Program-made: the position numbers and the translations under genes | Assembly: GCA_964535305.1 (NCBI GenBank) | Contig: CAZHTF010000003.1 | Span: forward strand, 57,875 to 121,874 | Reading direction: 5' to 3' | Length of the DNA: 64,000 nucleotides | Source: CAZHTF01 sp964535305 | GTDB lineage: Bacteria > Planctomycetota > Phycisphaerae > UBA1845 > Fen-1342 | Shown: piece by piece, positions 40,995-49,495 of the stretch | How the letters are laid out: each line of letters opens with the position of its first letter | Position numbering within the stretch: the stretch's first letter is position 1 | The notes under the pieces: generated by a model | What the model saw: the letters and a program-made list of their open reading frames with translations, nothing else | Told to the model about the DNA's origin: nothing | The model's database searches: none

Positions 40995-42653
40995 TTGTCC
41001 GATACGCGCGGCGCCGCTACGATCCGCGACCACGCGAATTGGCGCGCGGCCGGCGGGTCTAGCATTACGAAGTCGGCGCCTCGCAGATTTCTGCGTCCGA
41101 ACACCTGGGCCTGGATCCTGTTGGGCTTGGGCCTGCTGGCGCGCAGTGTGCGCTACGGCCTGGACTTTCCGCTCTGGGGCGACGAGGCCTTCGTCGCGGT
41201 CGATTTTCTCTTTCGCGACTATGCCGGCTTCCTCAATCCGCTGACTTATGGGCAGATCGTGCCGCTGCTGTACACCTGGGGCACGCTGGCGTTCAGCCAG
41301 GTGCTGGGGACCTCTGAGGCCGCCCTGCGGCTGCTGCCGCTGCTGGCGTCGATCGTCTCACTGCCGCTGTTCTATCGCTTCGCGTCCAAACACGCTTCGC
41401 GTTGGGCAACGGCGCTGGCGCTGGGCTTCCTCGGATCGGCGTACTACCCGATCCGCCACGCCGTAGAGGTCAAGCCATACGCGACGGACCTGCTGATTTC
41501 GCTGATTCTGAGCATGCTGGCCTGGCGCGTGTACGAGAATCCGCGGCGGCTTGGGCGCTGGGGGTTGTTGATCGCGCTGGGAGCGATCGCGCCTTGGTGC
41601 TCGTATCCAGCGGTCTTCGTATGCGGCGCGGTGGCGATGCTGCTGGCGTATCAATGGTGGGTCTGGCGCCGGCGCTTTGAAGCGACTGCGACGCTCGCAG
41701 GTGGGACAGCGTTCGTCGCGCTGTTCTTGGGCAGCGCGCTTTCGATGTACGCCGTATATGCCAAGCCGCAGCTTGAATACGGTGCGAGGCTGCAGGAAAT
41801 CCGGATGTGGACCGAGACGTTTCCGCCCGTCAGCAACCCGCCCAAACTGCTGCTCTGGCTGGTCACCACGCACAGCGGCACGATGCTGGCGTATCCCAAC
41901 GGCGGAAAAAATGGCGGCAGCACGCTAACGCTGATCTGTGTGATCGCCGGCAGCGTCGCGCTCTGGCAGCGCAATCGGGCGCTGCTGCTGCTGCTGCTCG
42001 GACCGCTGCCGCTGAACTTCGTGGTGGCGGCGTTTCAGCGCTATCCCTACGGCGGGACGGTGCGGATCTCGATGTTTCTTGCGCCGATGATCTGCCTGCT
42101 GGCGGGGATCGGCTTGGCGGAGCTGCTGCGGATGCTCGTGCGGCCCGAGCGGGTGCGGCTTGCGTTTCAGATCGCAGCCTGCGTACTGGCGGCGTTCGCA
42201 GTCGGCAGCGTAGTGGCGGATCTGGTGCAGCCATTTAAGAAAGAGGCGAATCAGCTCGCGCGGCAGACCGTGCGGGATTACGCGGCAGCGGCATGGCCCG
42301 GCGATCGCTGGATCGCTTTTAACGCGATCGAGCAGGTCGCGCATGCGCCGTACATCCGATCCTGGAAAGGCGACGGCGCACAGTTCATCTATTACATGAC
42401 GCGGCTCGCGCCGGGCGCGGTCAACTGGGCGCCGGCTGCGGAAACGGTCGGCCCGCATCGGGACGGTCGCACGCTGCTTTGGGCCTATCACGGGGCGAAT
42501 TTCCCGGCCTTCCAACGGCCGCAGTTCGAAGCGTACGTGTCGCGGCTGAGCGCGTTGCTAGGTGAGCCGACCTACGAATCGATCGTGCTGCAGACGCGCC
42601 GCGACGCGGTCTGGCAAGCTCTGGATGTGTATGTCTGGCAGCCGAGTCCCTAG
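40995..42653 (+). CDS. GT39/PMT-type membrane glycosyltransferase
   Basis: The start is TTG 40995 for lack of a better one; the first conserved segment is RFLRPNTWAWILLGLGLLAR. The 552-residue protein has about ten membrane helices and the acidic first-loop motif PLWGDEAFVAVD near residue 58-69, as in ArnT/PMT-like transferases (GT39 or GT83) that use polyprenyl-phosphate sugars and act on the periplasmic side. VKPYATDLL near 155 is also typical. The C-terminal 120 residues form a soluble domain. The acceptor is unknown. It lies 27 bases after the repressor gene but is probably not functionally linked to it. Confidence 0.82.
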   Translation: MSDTRGAATIRDHANWRAAGGSSITKSAPRRFLRPNTWAWILLGLGLLARSVRYGLDFPLWGDEAFVAVDFLFRDYAGFLNPLTYGQIVPLLYTWGTLAFSQVLGTSEAALRLLPLLASIVSLPLFYRFASKHASRWATALALGFLGSAYYPIRHAVEVKPYATDLLISLILSMLAWRVYENPRRLGRWGLLIALGAIAPWCSYPAVFVCGAVAMLLAYQWWVWRRRFEATATLAGGTAFVALFLGSALSMYAVYAKPQLEYGARLQEIRMWTETFPPVSNPPKLLLWLVTTHSGTMLAYPNGGKNGGSTLTLICVIAGSVALWQRNRALLLLLLGPLPLNFVVAAFQRYPYGGTVRISMFLAPMICLLAGIGLAELLRMLVRPERVRLAFQIAACVLAAFAVGSVVADLVQPFKKEANQLARQTVRDYAAAAWPGDRWIAFNAIEQVAHAPYIRSWKGDGAQFIYYMTRLAPGAVNWAPAAETVGPHRDGRTLLWAYHGANFPAFQRPQFEAYVSRLSALLGEPTYESIVLQTRRDAVWQALDVYVWQPSP

Positions 42654-42704
42654 CGCCGCCGCCGTGCTTGATGCCGAGCGGCGTCGCGGCGAGACTGGCG
42701 TTAT

Positions 42705-43553
42705 ATGAAGCCGCTGCTAATCCTGCTGCCCGCGCCGGCCCGCTGGGTGCCGCTGTCGCTGCTGTATGAGACGCTGCCGGCGGCCTGGCTGGCCGAACTC
42801 GAAGCCAGCGTCACGCGCGCGGGCGACGGGGCCGCGTTTGCGGTGGTGCCCGACGGTGGACACCTGCTTTCCGCCGCCTGGTTGCAGCGCAACGGGCCGC
42901 TGGGTTTCCTGGGACACGTGCTGACGCGGATGGATCATCGGCGGCGCGGCTATGCGCGCCGCGCCGTGAGCACGCTGCTTGCCTGGTTTGACATGAGCGG
43001 CGGGCGCTGGCTGTACGCACATCCAACCGATCAGGCCACCCGCGCCCTGCTGAGCAGCGCCGGGTTCGAACCGCTGCAGCGCGCCGACGACGGCGGCGAT
43101 TTCACGATGCTGAAGCGCTTCGGCGGTGCACCGCTCGCGCCGCTCGAGGACGAGCGCCAGCCGCTGAGCGTGCGTGAGCTGAGCCGCGCCGATTGGGCCA
43201 GCATGTTCGGGCTGCTGCAGCGGGCGGCCGGGCCGGACGCGCGCGTCAGTGTGGCGCAATCGGCGCTGGCCGCTGAGCACACCGTGCTCGAATGGCTGGG
43301 GCAATCGGCCCGCGGCGTTACGGCGCTGCTCGGCGCGTTTCGCGGCGAACTGCTGGTCGGGATTGCGACCTGCGCGATCGACCAGCTTGGGCAGCGCACC
43401 TACGCCATGACAATTCCGCACTCCGTCTGGCCGGCCGAGTCTGTCCTGCGCAGCGCGCTGCTGGAATACGCGCGCGGCAAGGGCTACGCGCAGGTGGACT
43501 TTCCGCTGGATGCGCTGGCGAACGTCTCGGCTGCGTCGTCGGCGACGGGATGA
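42705..43553 (+). CDS. GNAT-family acetyltransferase-like protein, possibly two-domain
   Basis: The 282-residue protein has the acetyl-CoA-binding motif A form in GHVLTRMDHRRRGYARRAVSTLLAW near 70-95 (key residues RRRGYARRA), followed by a C-terminal strand ALLSSAGFEPL. The second half (about 155-275) looks like another, degenerate GNAT fold: RELSRADWASMFGLL, GELLVGIATCAI and LRSALLEYARGKGYAQVDFPL. Only the first domain keeps a good acetyl-CoA motif. Substrate unknown. It converges on the lipid operon with 24 bases between stops. Confidence 0.72.
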   Translation: MKPLLILLPAPARWVPLSLLYETLPAAWLAELEASVTRAGDGAAFAVVPDGGHLLSAAWLQRNGPLGFLGHVLTRMDHRRRGYARRAVSTLLAWFDMSGGRWLYAHPTDQATRALLSSAGFEPLQRADDGGDFTMLKRFGGAPLAPLEDERQPLSVRELSRADWASMFGLLQRAAGPDARVSVAQSALAAEHTVLEWLGQSARGVTALLGAFRGELLVGIATCAIDQLGQRTYAMTIPHSVWPAESVLRSALLEYARGKGYAQVDFPLDALANVSAASSATG

Positions 43554-43577
43554 GGCGCCGCTGCCGCGCGGTGCTCT

Positions 43578-44639
43578 TCAACTCACCGAATTTCGGGGCC
43601 TGAAGCGATAGTGCGACACGCCCCAGACGCGTCCGCTTTCATAGCCGAACATCTCGGCGCAGGCCATGAAGAACAGTCGCCAGCGATTCAACCAGCGCGC
43701 GGCGTCGGCTTGGCCATAGACAGGCGTGAGGGCGCGCAGGGCGTCGTCGCGACGTGCGTCGAGGTTTTGCAGCCAGGCGTTTGCGGTTCTCTGATAGTGT
43801 TCTCCGCCCTGGCGCCAGTGCTCTTCGAGCAGCAGATCATCCTGAAAGTGCGCCAGCAGATCGTCCGAAGGCATGATCCCGCCGGTGAAGAAATAGCGTG
43901 ACATCCAGTCGGCCGGTCCGCCGAGCTCGAACAGATACGCGCCGCGCGCATGCGTGAAGATGTGCACGAAGAGGCGGCCCGCGGGTCTGAGCCAGGTGGC
44001 GATGCGCCGCAGAAGCAACTCATAGTTGCGCATGTGCTCGAACATCTCGATCGAGACCACGCGGTCGAAACGCTCGAGGCTGTCGAACTGGTTCATGTCG
44101 GCGGTGATGATGCGCACGTTTGGCAAACGCAGCGTGCGGCAGCGCTGCTCGATGAACTGCCGCTGCGCGGCGGAGTTTGAGACACCCACGATCTGGCAGC
44201 GCGGGTAGTGCCGCGCGATCCAGAGCGTGAGCGCGCCCCAGCCGCAGCCGAGTTCGAGCACGCCCTGGCCGTCCTGGATTGCGGCCCGCTGGCATACCTG
44301 CGTGAGCGCCGCGGCTTCGGCCTGCTCGAGCGTGGTGACGCCCGCGTCCCAGTAGCAGCCGCTGTACTTGAGGTGCTCGCCGAGGACGAGCTGAAAAAAC
44401 TCCGGCGGGATGGCGTAGTGCTGGGCGTTTGCGGCCTGCGTCTCGATCGCGATCGGACTGCTACGCAGCAGCGCCAGCAACTCGCGGAAGCGCTCATGCT
44501 CCTGCTCGGCCGAAGCGGCCCGCCGGGCGCGAAGCCCGTCGGCGGTCAACCGGCGAATGCCCCAACGCAGCAGCACATCGGGCAGCGCGCCGCGCTCGGC
44601 CCACTCCAACGCCACGCGCCACAAGCCGGCGTCGCTCAT
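43578..44639 (-). CDS. Cyclopropane-fatty-acyl-phospholipid synthase-like SAM methyltransferase (last gene of lipid operon)
   Basis: The 353-residue protein starts at ATG 44639, which forms ATGA with the stop of the DUF1295 gene. The SAM-binding motif is VLELGCGWGALTLW (Gly131-Gly135), with FQLVLGEHLKYSGCYWD and VVSIEMFEHMRNYELLL typical of the CFA synthase superfamily. The family adds a one-carbon unit from SAM to double bonds of phospholipid acyl chains. This copy lacks the N-terminal lipid-binding domain of classical Cfa and resembles shorter paralogues found in proteobacterial oxidoreductase-DUF1365-cfa clusters. It and the second copy at 46000-47376 are only distantly alike, so they probably catalyse different steps. 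Confidence 0.88.
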   Translation of the reverse strand: MSDAGLWRVALEWAERGALPDVLLRWGIRRLTADGLRARRAASAEQEHERFRELLALLRSSPIAIETQAANAQHYAIPPEFFQLVLGEHLKYSGCYWDAGVTTLEQAEAAALTQVCQRAAIQDGQGVLELGCGWGALTLWIARHYPRCQIVGVSNSAAQRQFIEQRCRTLRLPNVRIITADMNQFDSLERFDRVVSIEMFEHMRNYELLLRRIATWLRPAGRLFVHIFTHARGAYLFELGGPADWMSRYFFTGGIMPSDDLLAHFQDDLLLEEHWRQGGEHYQRTANAWLQNLDARRDDALRALTPVYGQADAARWLNRWRLFFMACAEMFGYESGRVWGVSHYRFRPRNSVS

Positions 44640-45424
44640 GATGTAGCTCGCCTGGGGAACCACGGGATGAACACGCTGGTTTCCTGCTGATAGCGGCGAT
44701 AGTCGTCGCCGCGGGTGAGCAGCGCGCGGGCCTCGGTTGGCGGGATGCCGGTGACGGTGAAGAGCAGCAGCAGCAACAGCGCCGGGCCGACCAGCGTCAG
44801 CAGCGCGTAGGGCGCTCCGACGGCGAACGCGCAGTACGCAAACCAGTGCAGCCACTCAAAGAAGTAGTTCGGATGACGCGAGTAACGCCACAGACCGCTG
44901 CGACAGGTCTTGCCGCGATTCGCGGGATTGCCGCGCCAGGCCGCGAGCTGCCGATCGGCGAGCGCTTCGCCGGCGATCGCGATCAGCCAGATGCCGACGG
45001 CGAGCATGTCCCAGACGCGCACATCCACGGCGGCGTGCTGCATCGCGATCAGCGGCGGAATCGCGAAGATCACGACCAGCAGCGCCTGCGCCTGAAAAAA
45101 CCAGAAAAAGAAGGCCTGGGCCTGCTTGCCCCAGCCGGAGCGCAGCCGCTGGTAGCGGCCGTCCTCGGGTTCGCCACTGACGCGACGAAAAAGGTAATAC
45201 GCGAGACGCAGCGACCAGAACGCGCACAAACCGGCGACCAGCGCGCGGCGCCAGAGCTGTCCTTCGGCAAGCGCGGCGAAGAGCAGCACGAGCAGGCCGA
45301 TGCCGGCGGACCAGGCGACGTCGACGGTGCCGGCGTTTCGCGTGCGGAGCTGAATCGCCCAGAGCAACAGCATGATGACCGCGATCAGCAGCCAGCCGAG
45401 GCCGAGCAGTGTGAGCATTGACAT
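44636..45424 (-). CDS. DUF1295 steroid 5-alpha-reductase-like membrane protein
   Basis: The 262-residue protein has about seven membrane helices and the signature GLWRYSRHPNYFFEWLHW near 178-195 that defines the DUF1295 group of 5-alpha-reductase-like and isoprenylcysteine methyltransferase-like proteins. Members often lie beside cyclopropane synthase genes and are suspected NAD(P)H-dependent double-bond reductases acting on membrane lipids. It begins six bases after the DUF2878 stop and overlaps the next gene (ATGA). Confidence 0.9.
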   Translation of the reverse strand: MSMLTLLGLGWLLIAVIMLLLWAIQLRTRNAGTVDVAWSAGIGLLVLLFAALAEGQLWRRALVAGLCAFWSLRLAYYLFRRVSGEPEDGRYQRLRSGWGKQAQAFFFWFFQAQALLVVIFAIPPLIAMQHAAVDVRVWDMLAVGIWLIAIAGEALADRQLAAWRGNPANRGKTCRSGLWRYSRHPNYFFEWLHWFAYCAFAVGAPYALLTLVGPALLLLLLFTVTGIPPTEARALLTRGDDYRRYQQETSVFIPWFPRRATS

Positions 45425-45430
45425 CGGCCG

Positions 45431-45994
45431 CTACTCCGAACTCGAGGGCGGCAGCGAGCCGCGAGCGCGTGGGTACGGAAAGGTGGCGAAGCGCGATTCA
45501 AACGCCGCACCCATCGCCACCGATGCCGGCAGCAAGATGGCCCATTGGATGGCAAGCGCAAGTCCGGTGGCCCAGCCCGAAGCATGCCAGTGCAGCGCGC
45601 CGATACTCTGGCCGGCCGCATACGCGAGCGGCCCGCTGACCGCGCCGAGCCACACCGACCAGATTGTCCGTCCGCGCAACCAGCGAAAGAGGACGTTCGG
45701 CGTTGTCGCAAAACAGATCCAAAGTGCGGCCATCCAGGCTGGGCAAAGCGCGCGAAGCGCGGCGCCGTTCTCAAAGCGCAGCAGGCCGACGGCAGACAGC
45801 AGCGAATCGCAGGCGTAGCCGGTCCCGGCGACACTGACGACCGTCAGCAACTCAGCGCCGCGGTTTGGACGAATCAGCAGGTGCAACGCCAGCACTCCGG
45901 CGGCGCCAAGCGGGCCCAGCCAGGGCTGGCCGTGTGCCGCGCCGAGCACGCTCGCCCACCAGCCGATTTGAAACGCGATCAGGTTCAGCAGCAT
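45431..45994 (-). CDS. DUF2878 membrane protein
   Basis: Start ATG 45994 (MLLNLIAFQIGWWASVLGAA) matches the family N-terminus; the frame is open 72 bases further but overlaps the upstream gene. The 187-residue protein has about five membrane helices with conserved tryptophans and RPNRGAELLTVVSVAGTGYACDSLL near 50-76 (key residues GYACDSLL). DUF2878 has no known biochemical function, but it recurs in cfa/DUF1365/FAD-oxidoreductase clusters. It starts five bases after the upstream stop. Confidence 0.85.
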   Translation of the reverse strand: MLLNLIAFQIGWWASVLGAAHGQPWLGPLGAAGVLALHLLIRPNRGAELLTVVSVAGTGYACDSLLSAVGLLRFENGAALRALCPAWMAALWICFATTPNVLFRWLRGRTIWSVWLGAVSGPLAYAAGQSIGALHWHASGWATGLALAIQWAILLPASVAMGAAFESRFATFPYPRARGSLPPSSSE

Positions 45995-45999
45995 GCGCG

Positions 46000-47376
46000 T
46001 CACGCGGCGGGCTCGGGCAGGGACGCGCCGCTCCCGCAGACCGCCTGCGACGCAACCCGGCCACACGGATCATCGCGCCAAGCCGGTCCGGCCAGGAGCA
46101 ATTGCACATCGCCGATTGTGCGTTCCAGAAATCCGGCTTCGCAATAGGCCAGGTAAAAATCCCACAAGCGGATGAACGATTCGGTGAATCCCAACGCGCG
46201 GACCTGCTGCAGGTTGGCATGAAAGCGCTCGCGCCAGGCTTGCAGCGTGCGCACGTAGTGCGGCGTGATGTCCTCGAGCTGCGTCGGGGTCAGCGCGGTG
46301 TGCCGCGCGACGACCCCCAACAAAGCCACGACGCTGGGAATGCAGCTCCCCGGGAAAACAAAGCGCTTGATGAAATCCACGCTGCGGCGGGCATGCTCGT
46401 AATAGCGATCGGCGACAGTGATGGTCTGCAATAGCATCAGGCCATCGGGCTTCAGCAGCCGCTGCACCGCGCGGAAGAATGTCGGGTAATACGCGTGGCC
46501 GACGGCCTCGATCATCTCGATCGAGACCAGCTTGTCGAAGCGGCCGCGCACGGCGCGGTAGTCCTGCGCGAGCAGCGTGATCCGCCGCTCCAATCCGGCG
46601 GCGCGAATACGCTCCGCGGCCAGCTCGTACTGCTGACGCGAGATGGTCGTGGTTGTAACACGCACGCCGAAATGCTGCGCGGCGTAAATGGCCAGGCCGC
46701 CCCAGCCGCTGCCGATCTCGAGCAGGTGCTCGCCGGGCGCGAGCCGCAATTTGCGGCAGACGCGCTCAAACTTGGCTAGCGAGGCGTGGTGCAGCGTACT
46801 GTCGGCGTGCTCAAAAATGCCGCAGGAATACGCCATCGTCTCGTCGAGAAATAGGCGATAGAAATCGTTGCTCAAGTCGTAGTGCGCGGCGATGTTTCGG
46901 CGGCTGCCGCGGCGCGTGTTGCGCCGCAGTGCGTGCGCCAGCCAGCGCAGCGGTGCGCTGAGTCGGCCCCAGCCGCGGTCGAGCGCGCTGAGTGCGTCCT
47001 GATTCCGCAGCAGCACGCGAATCAGCGTGACCAGGTCGTCGCACTGCCAGTCGCCCTGTATGTAGGACTCGCCAGCGCCCACCGATCCGCCGAACGCGAC
47101 CCGCGGCCAGAAGCGCTGCGAGTCGACGCGCACATGCAGCTCAATACCGCTGGATGTGCCGCTGGCCTGGCCGCCGCGAGCCGCGGCGACGCATCCGCCG
47201 TCAGCACCGCTCGGCGTGTGCAAGACGATCCGGGCGCCTTCCAGGCGTCGCAGCGCGGCGCGCACGCAGCCACGCGCGAGCCGTTGCAGCCAGGTCAATT
47301 CCACTGGCGCGCTGCTCACGCCCGCAGCGTTGCGCGCGTTCGCGGCGTGTCCGGAAGCGGTGCGGGCCAGTGGCAT
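46000..47376 (-). CDS. cfa: Cyclopropane-fatty-acyl-phospholipid synthase family protein (full length)
   Basis: Start ATG 47376 overlaps the DUF1365 stop by one base (TGATG); the frame stays open further up over that gene. The 458-residue protein has the N-terminal lipid-binding region (FGGSVGAGESYIQGDW), HYDLSNDFYRLFLDETMAYSCGIFE near 165-189, the SAM motif EIGSGWGG at 220-227, and the active-site regions VSIEMIEAVGHAYYPTFF and FIKRFVFPGSCIPS. This is the layout of classical CFA synthases and of the methyltransferases of furan or methyl-branched fatty acid pathways. It transfers a methyl group from SAM to the cis double bond of membrane acyl chains. Confidence 0.93.
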   Translation of the reverse strand: MPLARTASGHAANARNAAGVSSAPVELTWLQRLARGCVRAALRRLEGARIVLHTPSGADGGCVAAARGGQASGTSSGIELHVRVDSQRFWPRVAFGGSVGAGESYIQGDWQCDDLVTLIRVLLRNQDALSALDRGWGRLSAPLRWLAHALRRNTRRGSRRNIAAHYDLSNDFYRLFLDETMAYSCGIFEHADSTLHHASLAKFERVCRKLRLAPGEHLLEIGSGWGGLAIYAAQHFGVRVTTTTISRQQYELAAERIRAAGLERRITLLAQDYRAVRGRFDKLVSIEMIEAVGHAYYPTFFRAVQRLLKPDGLMLLQTITVADRYYEHARRSVDFIKRFVFPGSCIPSVVALLGVVARHTALTPTQLEDITPHYVRTLQAWRERFHANLQQVRALGFTESFIRLWDFYLAYCEAGFLERTIGDVQLLLAGPAWRDDPCGRVASQAVCGSGASLPEPAA

Positions 47377-48182
47377 CAGGCGGACTCCGCGGCGCTGCGC
47401 GCGGGCTTTTCCGCCCAGCGCGGATGTGGATAGACCGGGCAACGCTTGAGCCACAGCCACAGCGCTTGCCAATGGATCGAGCCGATCACCCTGAGCGTCA
47501 TGAACGGGTAGCGCAGCAGCAGGCGGTTCAGCCGAGCGGCGCTGATCTCGCGGCGGTGGAGCGTTAGCGTCGCGTCGAAGATGGGCACGGCGCCGCGCAG
47601 GTTCTCCATGTGAATGCTGAGCGTGTGCGCGGGCAGGGCGAACCGCCAGTCGTAGCCCAGATCCATCGGCATGAAGGGCGAAATGTGGAAGTCCTTCGCG
47701 AAGCGAAAGCGCATCTGCCGCTCGCTTCCGAGCCGTGCCGCGGCAGCATCGAGCACGTAGCAATGCTGCTCGCCCCAGGGCGTGTTGTTAATCTCCGCAA
47801 CCAGCGCGTCGAGCCGTGCGGCAGATTCATCGAAGCAGTAGAAGAAGCTGACCGGGTTGAAGCGATAGCCGAAATACTCCAGATGCGTCAGCAGCCGGAT
47901 CGGACCGGCAGGTCGCCGGCCAAGACGCGCCGTGACCAGATTGCGCACCGCCTCATCCAGCGGCGCGGCCGAGTCCGCGTGCTGCTTGAGATGGTCGCGA
48001 CGGCGAAAGCGCGCCAGGCCGCGGCCTTCGAGGGACCAGAGCCGCGTGCCGCGAAACAACTGCGGCAGCTCCGCGAGATCCAGGTACATCATGAACAGCG
48101 GGTAGCGGAACTCGTGCGCCCGCGGCTGGTAGCGGCGGTGGCGGATCTGGCCTTCGTAGATGCAGCTCGCCAATATGCTCAC
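47376..48182 (-). CDS. DUF1365 protein
   Basis: The 268-residue protein starts at GTG 48182, overlapping the upstream stop as GTGA. It has the family blocks SCIYEGQIRHRRYQPRAHEFRYPLFMMYLDL, LLTHLEYFGYRFNPVSFFYCFD, AEINNTPWGEQHCYVL and KDFHISPFMPMDLGYDW (key residues HRRYQPRAHEF, YRFNPVSFYYC-type and HISPFMPMD). DUF1365 has no proven activity but is almost always found between an FAD oxidoreductase and a CFA-like methyltransferase, implying a shared pathway on membrane lipids. Confidence 0.94.
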   Translation of the reverse strand: MSILASCIYEGQIRHRRYQPRAHEFRYPLFMMYLDLAELPQLFRGTRLWSLEGRGLARFRRRDHLKQHADSAAPLDEAVRNLVTARLGRRPAGPIRLLTHLEYFGYRFNPVSFFYCFDESAARLDALVAEINNTPWGEQHCYVLDAAAARLGSERQMRFRFAKDFHISPFMPMDLGYDWRFALPAHTLSIHMENLRGAVPIFDATLTLHRREISAARLNRLLLRYPFMTLRVIGSIHWQALWLWLKRCPVYPHPRWAEKPARSAAESA

Positions 48183-49477
48183 GCTTGGATCGTCTCCGCG
48201 CCGCGCGGCGCCTCGGGCGGGGCCCAGCTCGGTCGCGCCTGCAGCGCATCGCAGACGCGCAGCGCGCTGCGCACGCCATCCTCATGAAAGCCAAAGCCCC
48301 AGTAGGCGCCGCAGTAGTGCGTTCGGCGAACGCCGCTGATCTGGGCCCAGCGCTGCTGCGCGGCGACAGACTCGGCCGTGAAGACCGGGTGATGATATTC
48401 AATGACGCGTGCGATGCTGGCGGCGTCGATCGCCGCGCCGCGATTGAGCGATACGATCCACGGCCGCCGCGTCGGCAGGCTTTGCAGCGCGTTCATGTAA
48501 TACGAGACGGCCGGCGCGGCGCTGGGCCGCGCGGGCACGAAATAATTCCAGGCGGCCCAGGCGCGGCGGCGCGAGGGCAATAGCCGCGGATCGCCGTGCA
48601 AAACAGCCTGATTGGCCTGGTAGCGGATGGCTGAGAGAATCTGGCGCTCCGCTTCGCTCGCGTCGGCCAGGCAACGCAAGGCCTGATCACTGTGCAGCGC
48701 GAGCACAACCTGGTCGAATCGCTCGGGCGCGCCGCCGCGCGGCGTCAACTCCACATGCGCTTCGAATCTGCGAATGGATTCGATCGGGGCACGCAGGCGG
48801 ATTCGATTCCGGAATGGCTGCACCAGCAGCGCGACATACGCGCGGGCGCCGCCGGTGATCGTCCGCCAGGGTCGACGATTCATGCCGCGGAGCATGCCGT
48901 GCTGCTCGAAGAACTGCACGAAGAAGCGCAGCGGGATGCGATCAAACTGCCCCGGGTCGGCCGACCAGATCGCGGCGCCCATCGGGATGATGTAACGATC
49001 GATGAACTCGCGCGAAAAGCGCTCGGCGTGCAGATAGTCGCGCAGGCTGGCGGCGGCGTGGCCGTTGGCCGCGGCCTGCGGCGCCTCGCGGTTGAAGCGC
49101 AGAATGTCCCGGAGCATTCGGTGAAACGCGGGCCGTAGCAGGTTGCGGCGCTGCGCGAAGAGCGTGTTGAGATTGCTGCCGCAGTATTCGAGCCCATCCC
49201 GCTCGCACTGCACGCTGAAGCTCATGTCGGTCGGCTGCCAGCGGACGCCCAGCGCCGCGATCATGGCGCAGAAATTTGGATAGGTGAAGTCGTTGAAGAC
49301 GATAAAACCCGTGTCGATCGGCAGCGTCTGGCCCGGCATGTCGGCTGGCACATCGACCGTGTTCGTGTGCCCGCCAATGTAGTCGGCCGCTTCGAACACG
49401 TGCAGCTCGTGTCGCGGCGCGAGCGCGCTGCCACAGACCAGGCCGGAGATTCCAGTGCCAACAATCGCGATACGCAT
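48179..49477 (-). CDS. FAD-dependent amine-oxidase-like oxidoreductase of the lipid operon
   Basis: The 432-residue flavoprotein starts with the dinucleotide-binding motif GTGISG at 7-12 and EAADYIGGHTNTV (FAD contact). DTGFIVFNDFTYPNFCAMI, MGAAIWSADPGQFD and YHHPVFT plus THYCGAYWGFGFHEDGV at the C-terminus are characteristic of the group that accompanies DUF1365 and cfa. Homologues in Rhodobacter and other proteobacteria have been linked to modified fatty acids, including furan fatty acids. The likely role is desaturation or oxidation of a methylated acyl chain (inference). It lies 18 bases after the desaturase gene. Confidence 0.92.
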   Translation of the reverse strand: MRIAIVGTGISGLVCGSALAPRHELHVFEAADYIGGHTNTVDVPADMPGQTLPIDTGFIVFNDFTYPNFCAMIAALGVRWQPTDMSFSVQCERDGLEYCGSNLNTLFAQRRNLLRPAFHRMLRDILRFNREAPQAAANGHAAASLRDYLHAERFSREFIDRYIIPMGAAIWSADPGQFDRIPLRFFVQFFEQHGMLRGMNRRPWRTITGGARAYVALLVQPFRNRIRLRAPIESIRRFEAHVELTPRGGAPERFDQVVLALHSDQALRCLADASEAERQILSAIRYQANQAVLHGDPRLLPSRRRAWAAWNYFVPARPSAAPAVSYYMNALQSLPTRRPWIVSLNRGAAIDAASIARVIEYHHPVFTAESVAAQQRWAQISGVRRTHYCGAYWGFGFHEDGVRSALRVCDALQARPSWAPPEAPRGAETIQA

Positions 49478-49495
49478 GGGCGGCTCGTCCGCGGC

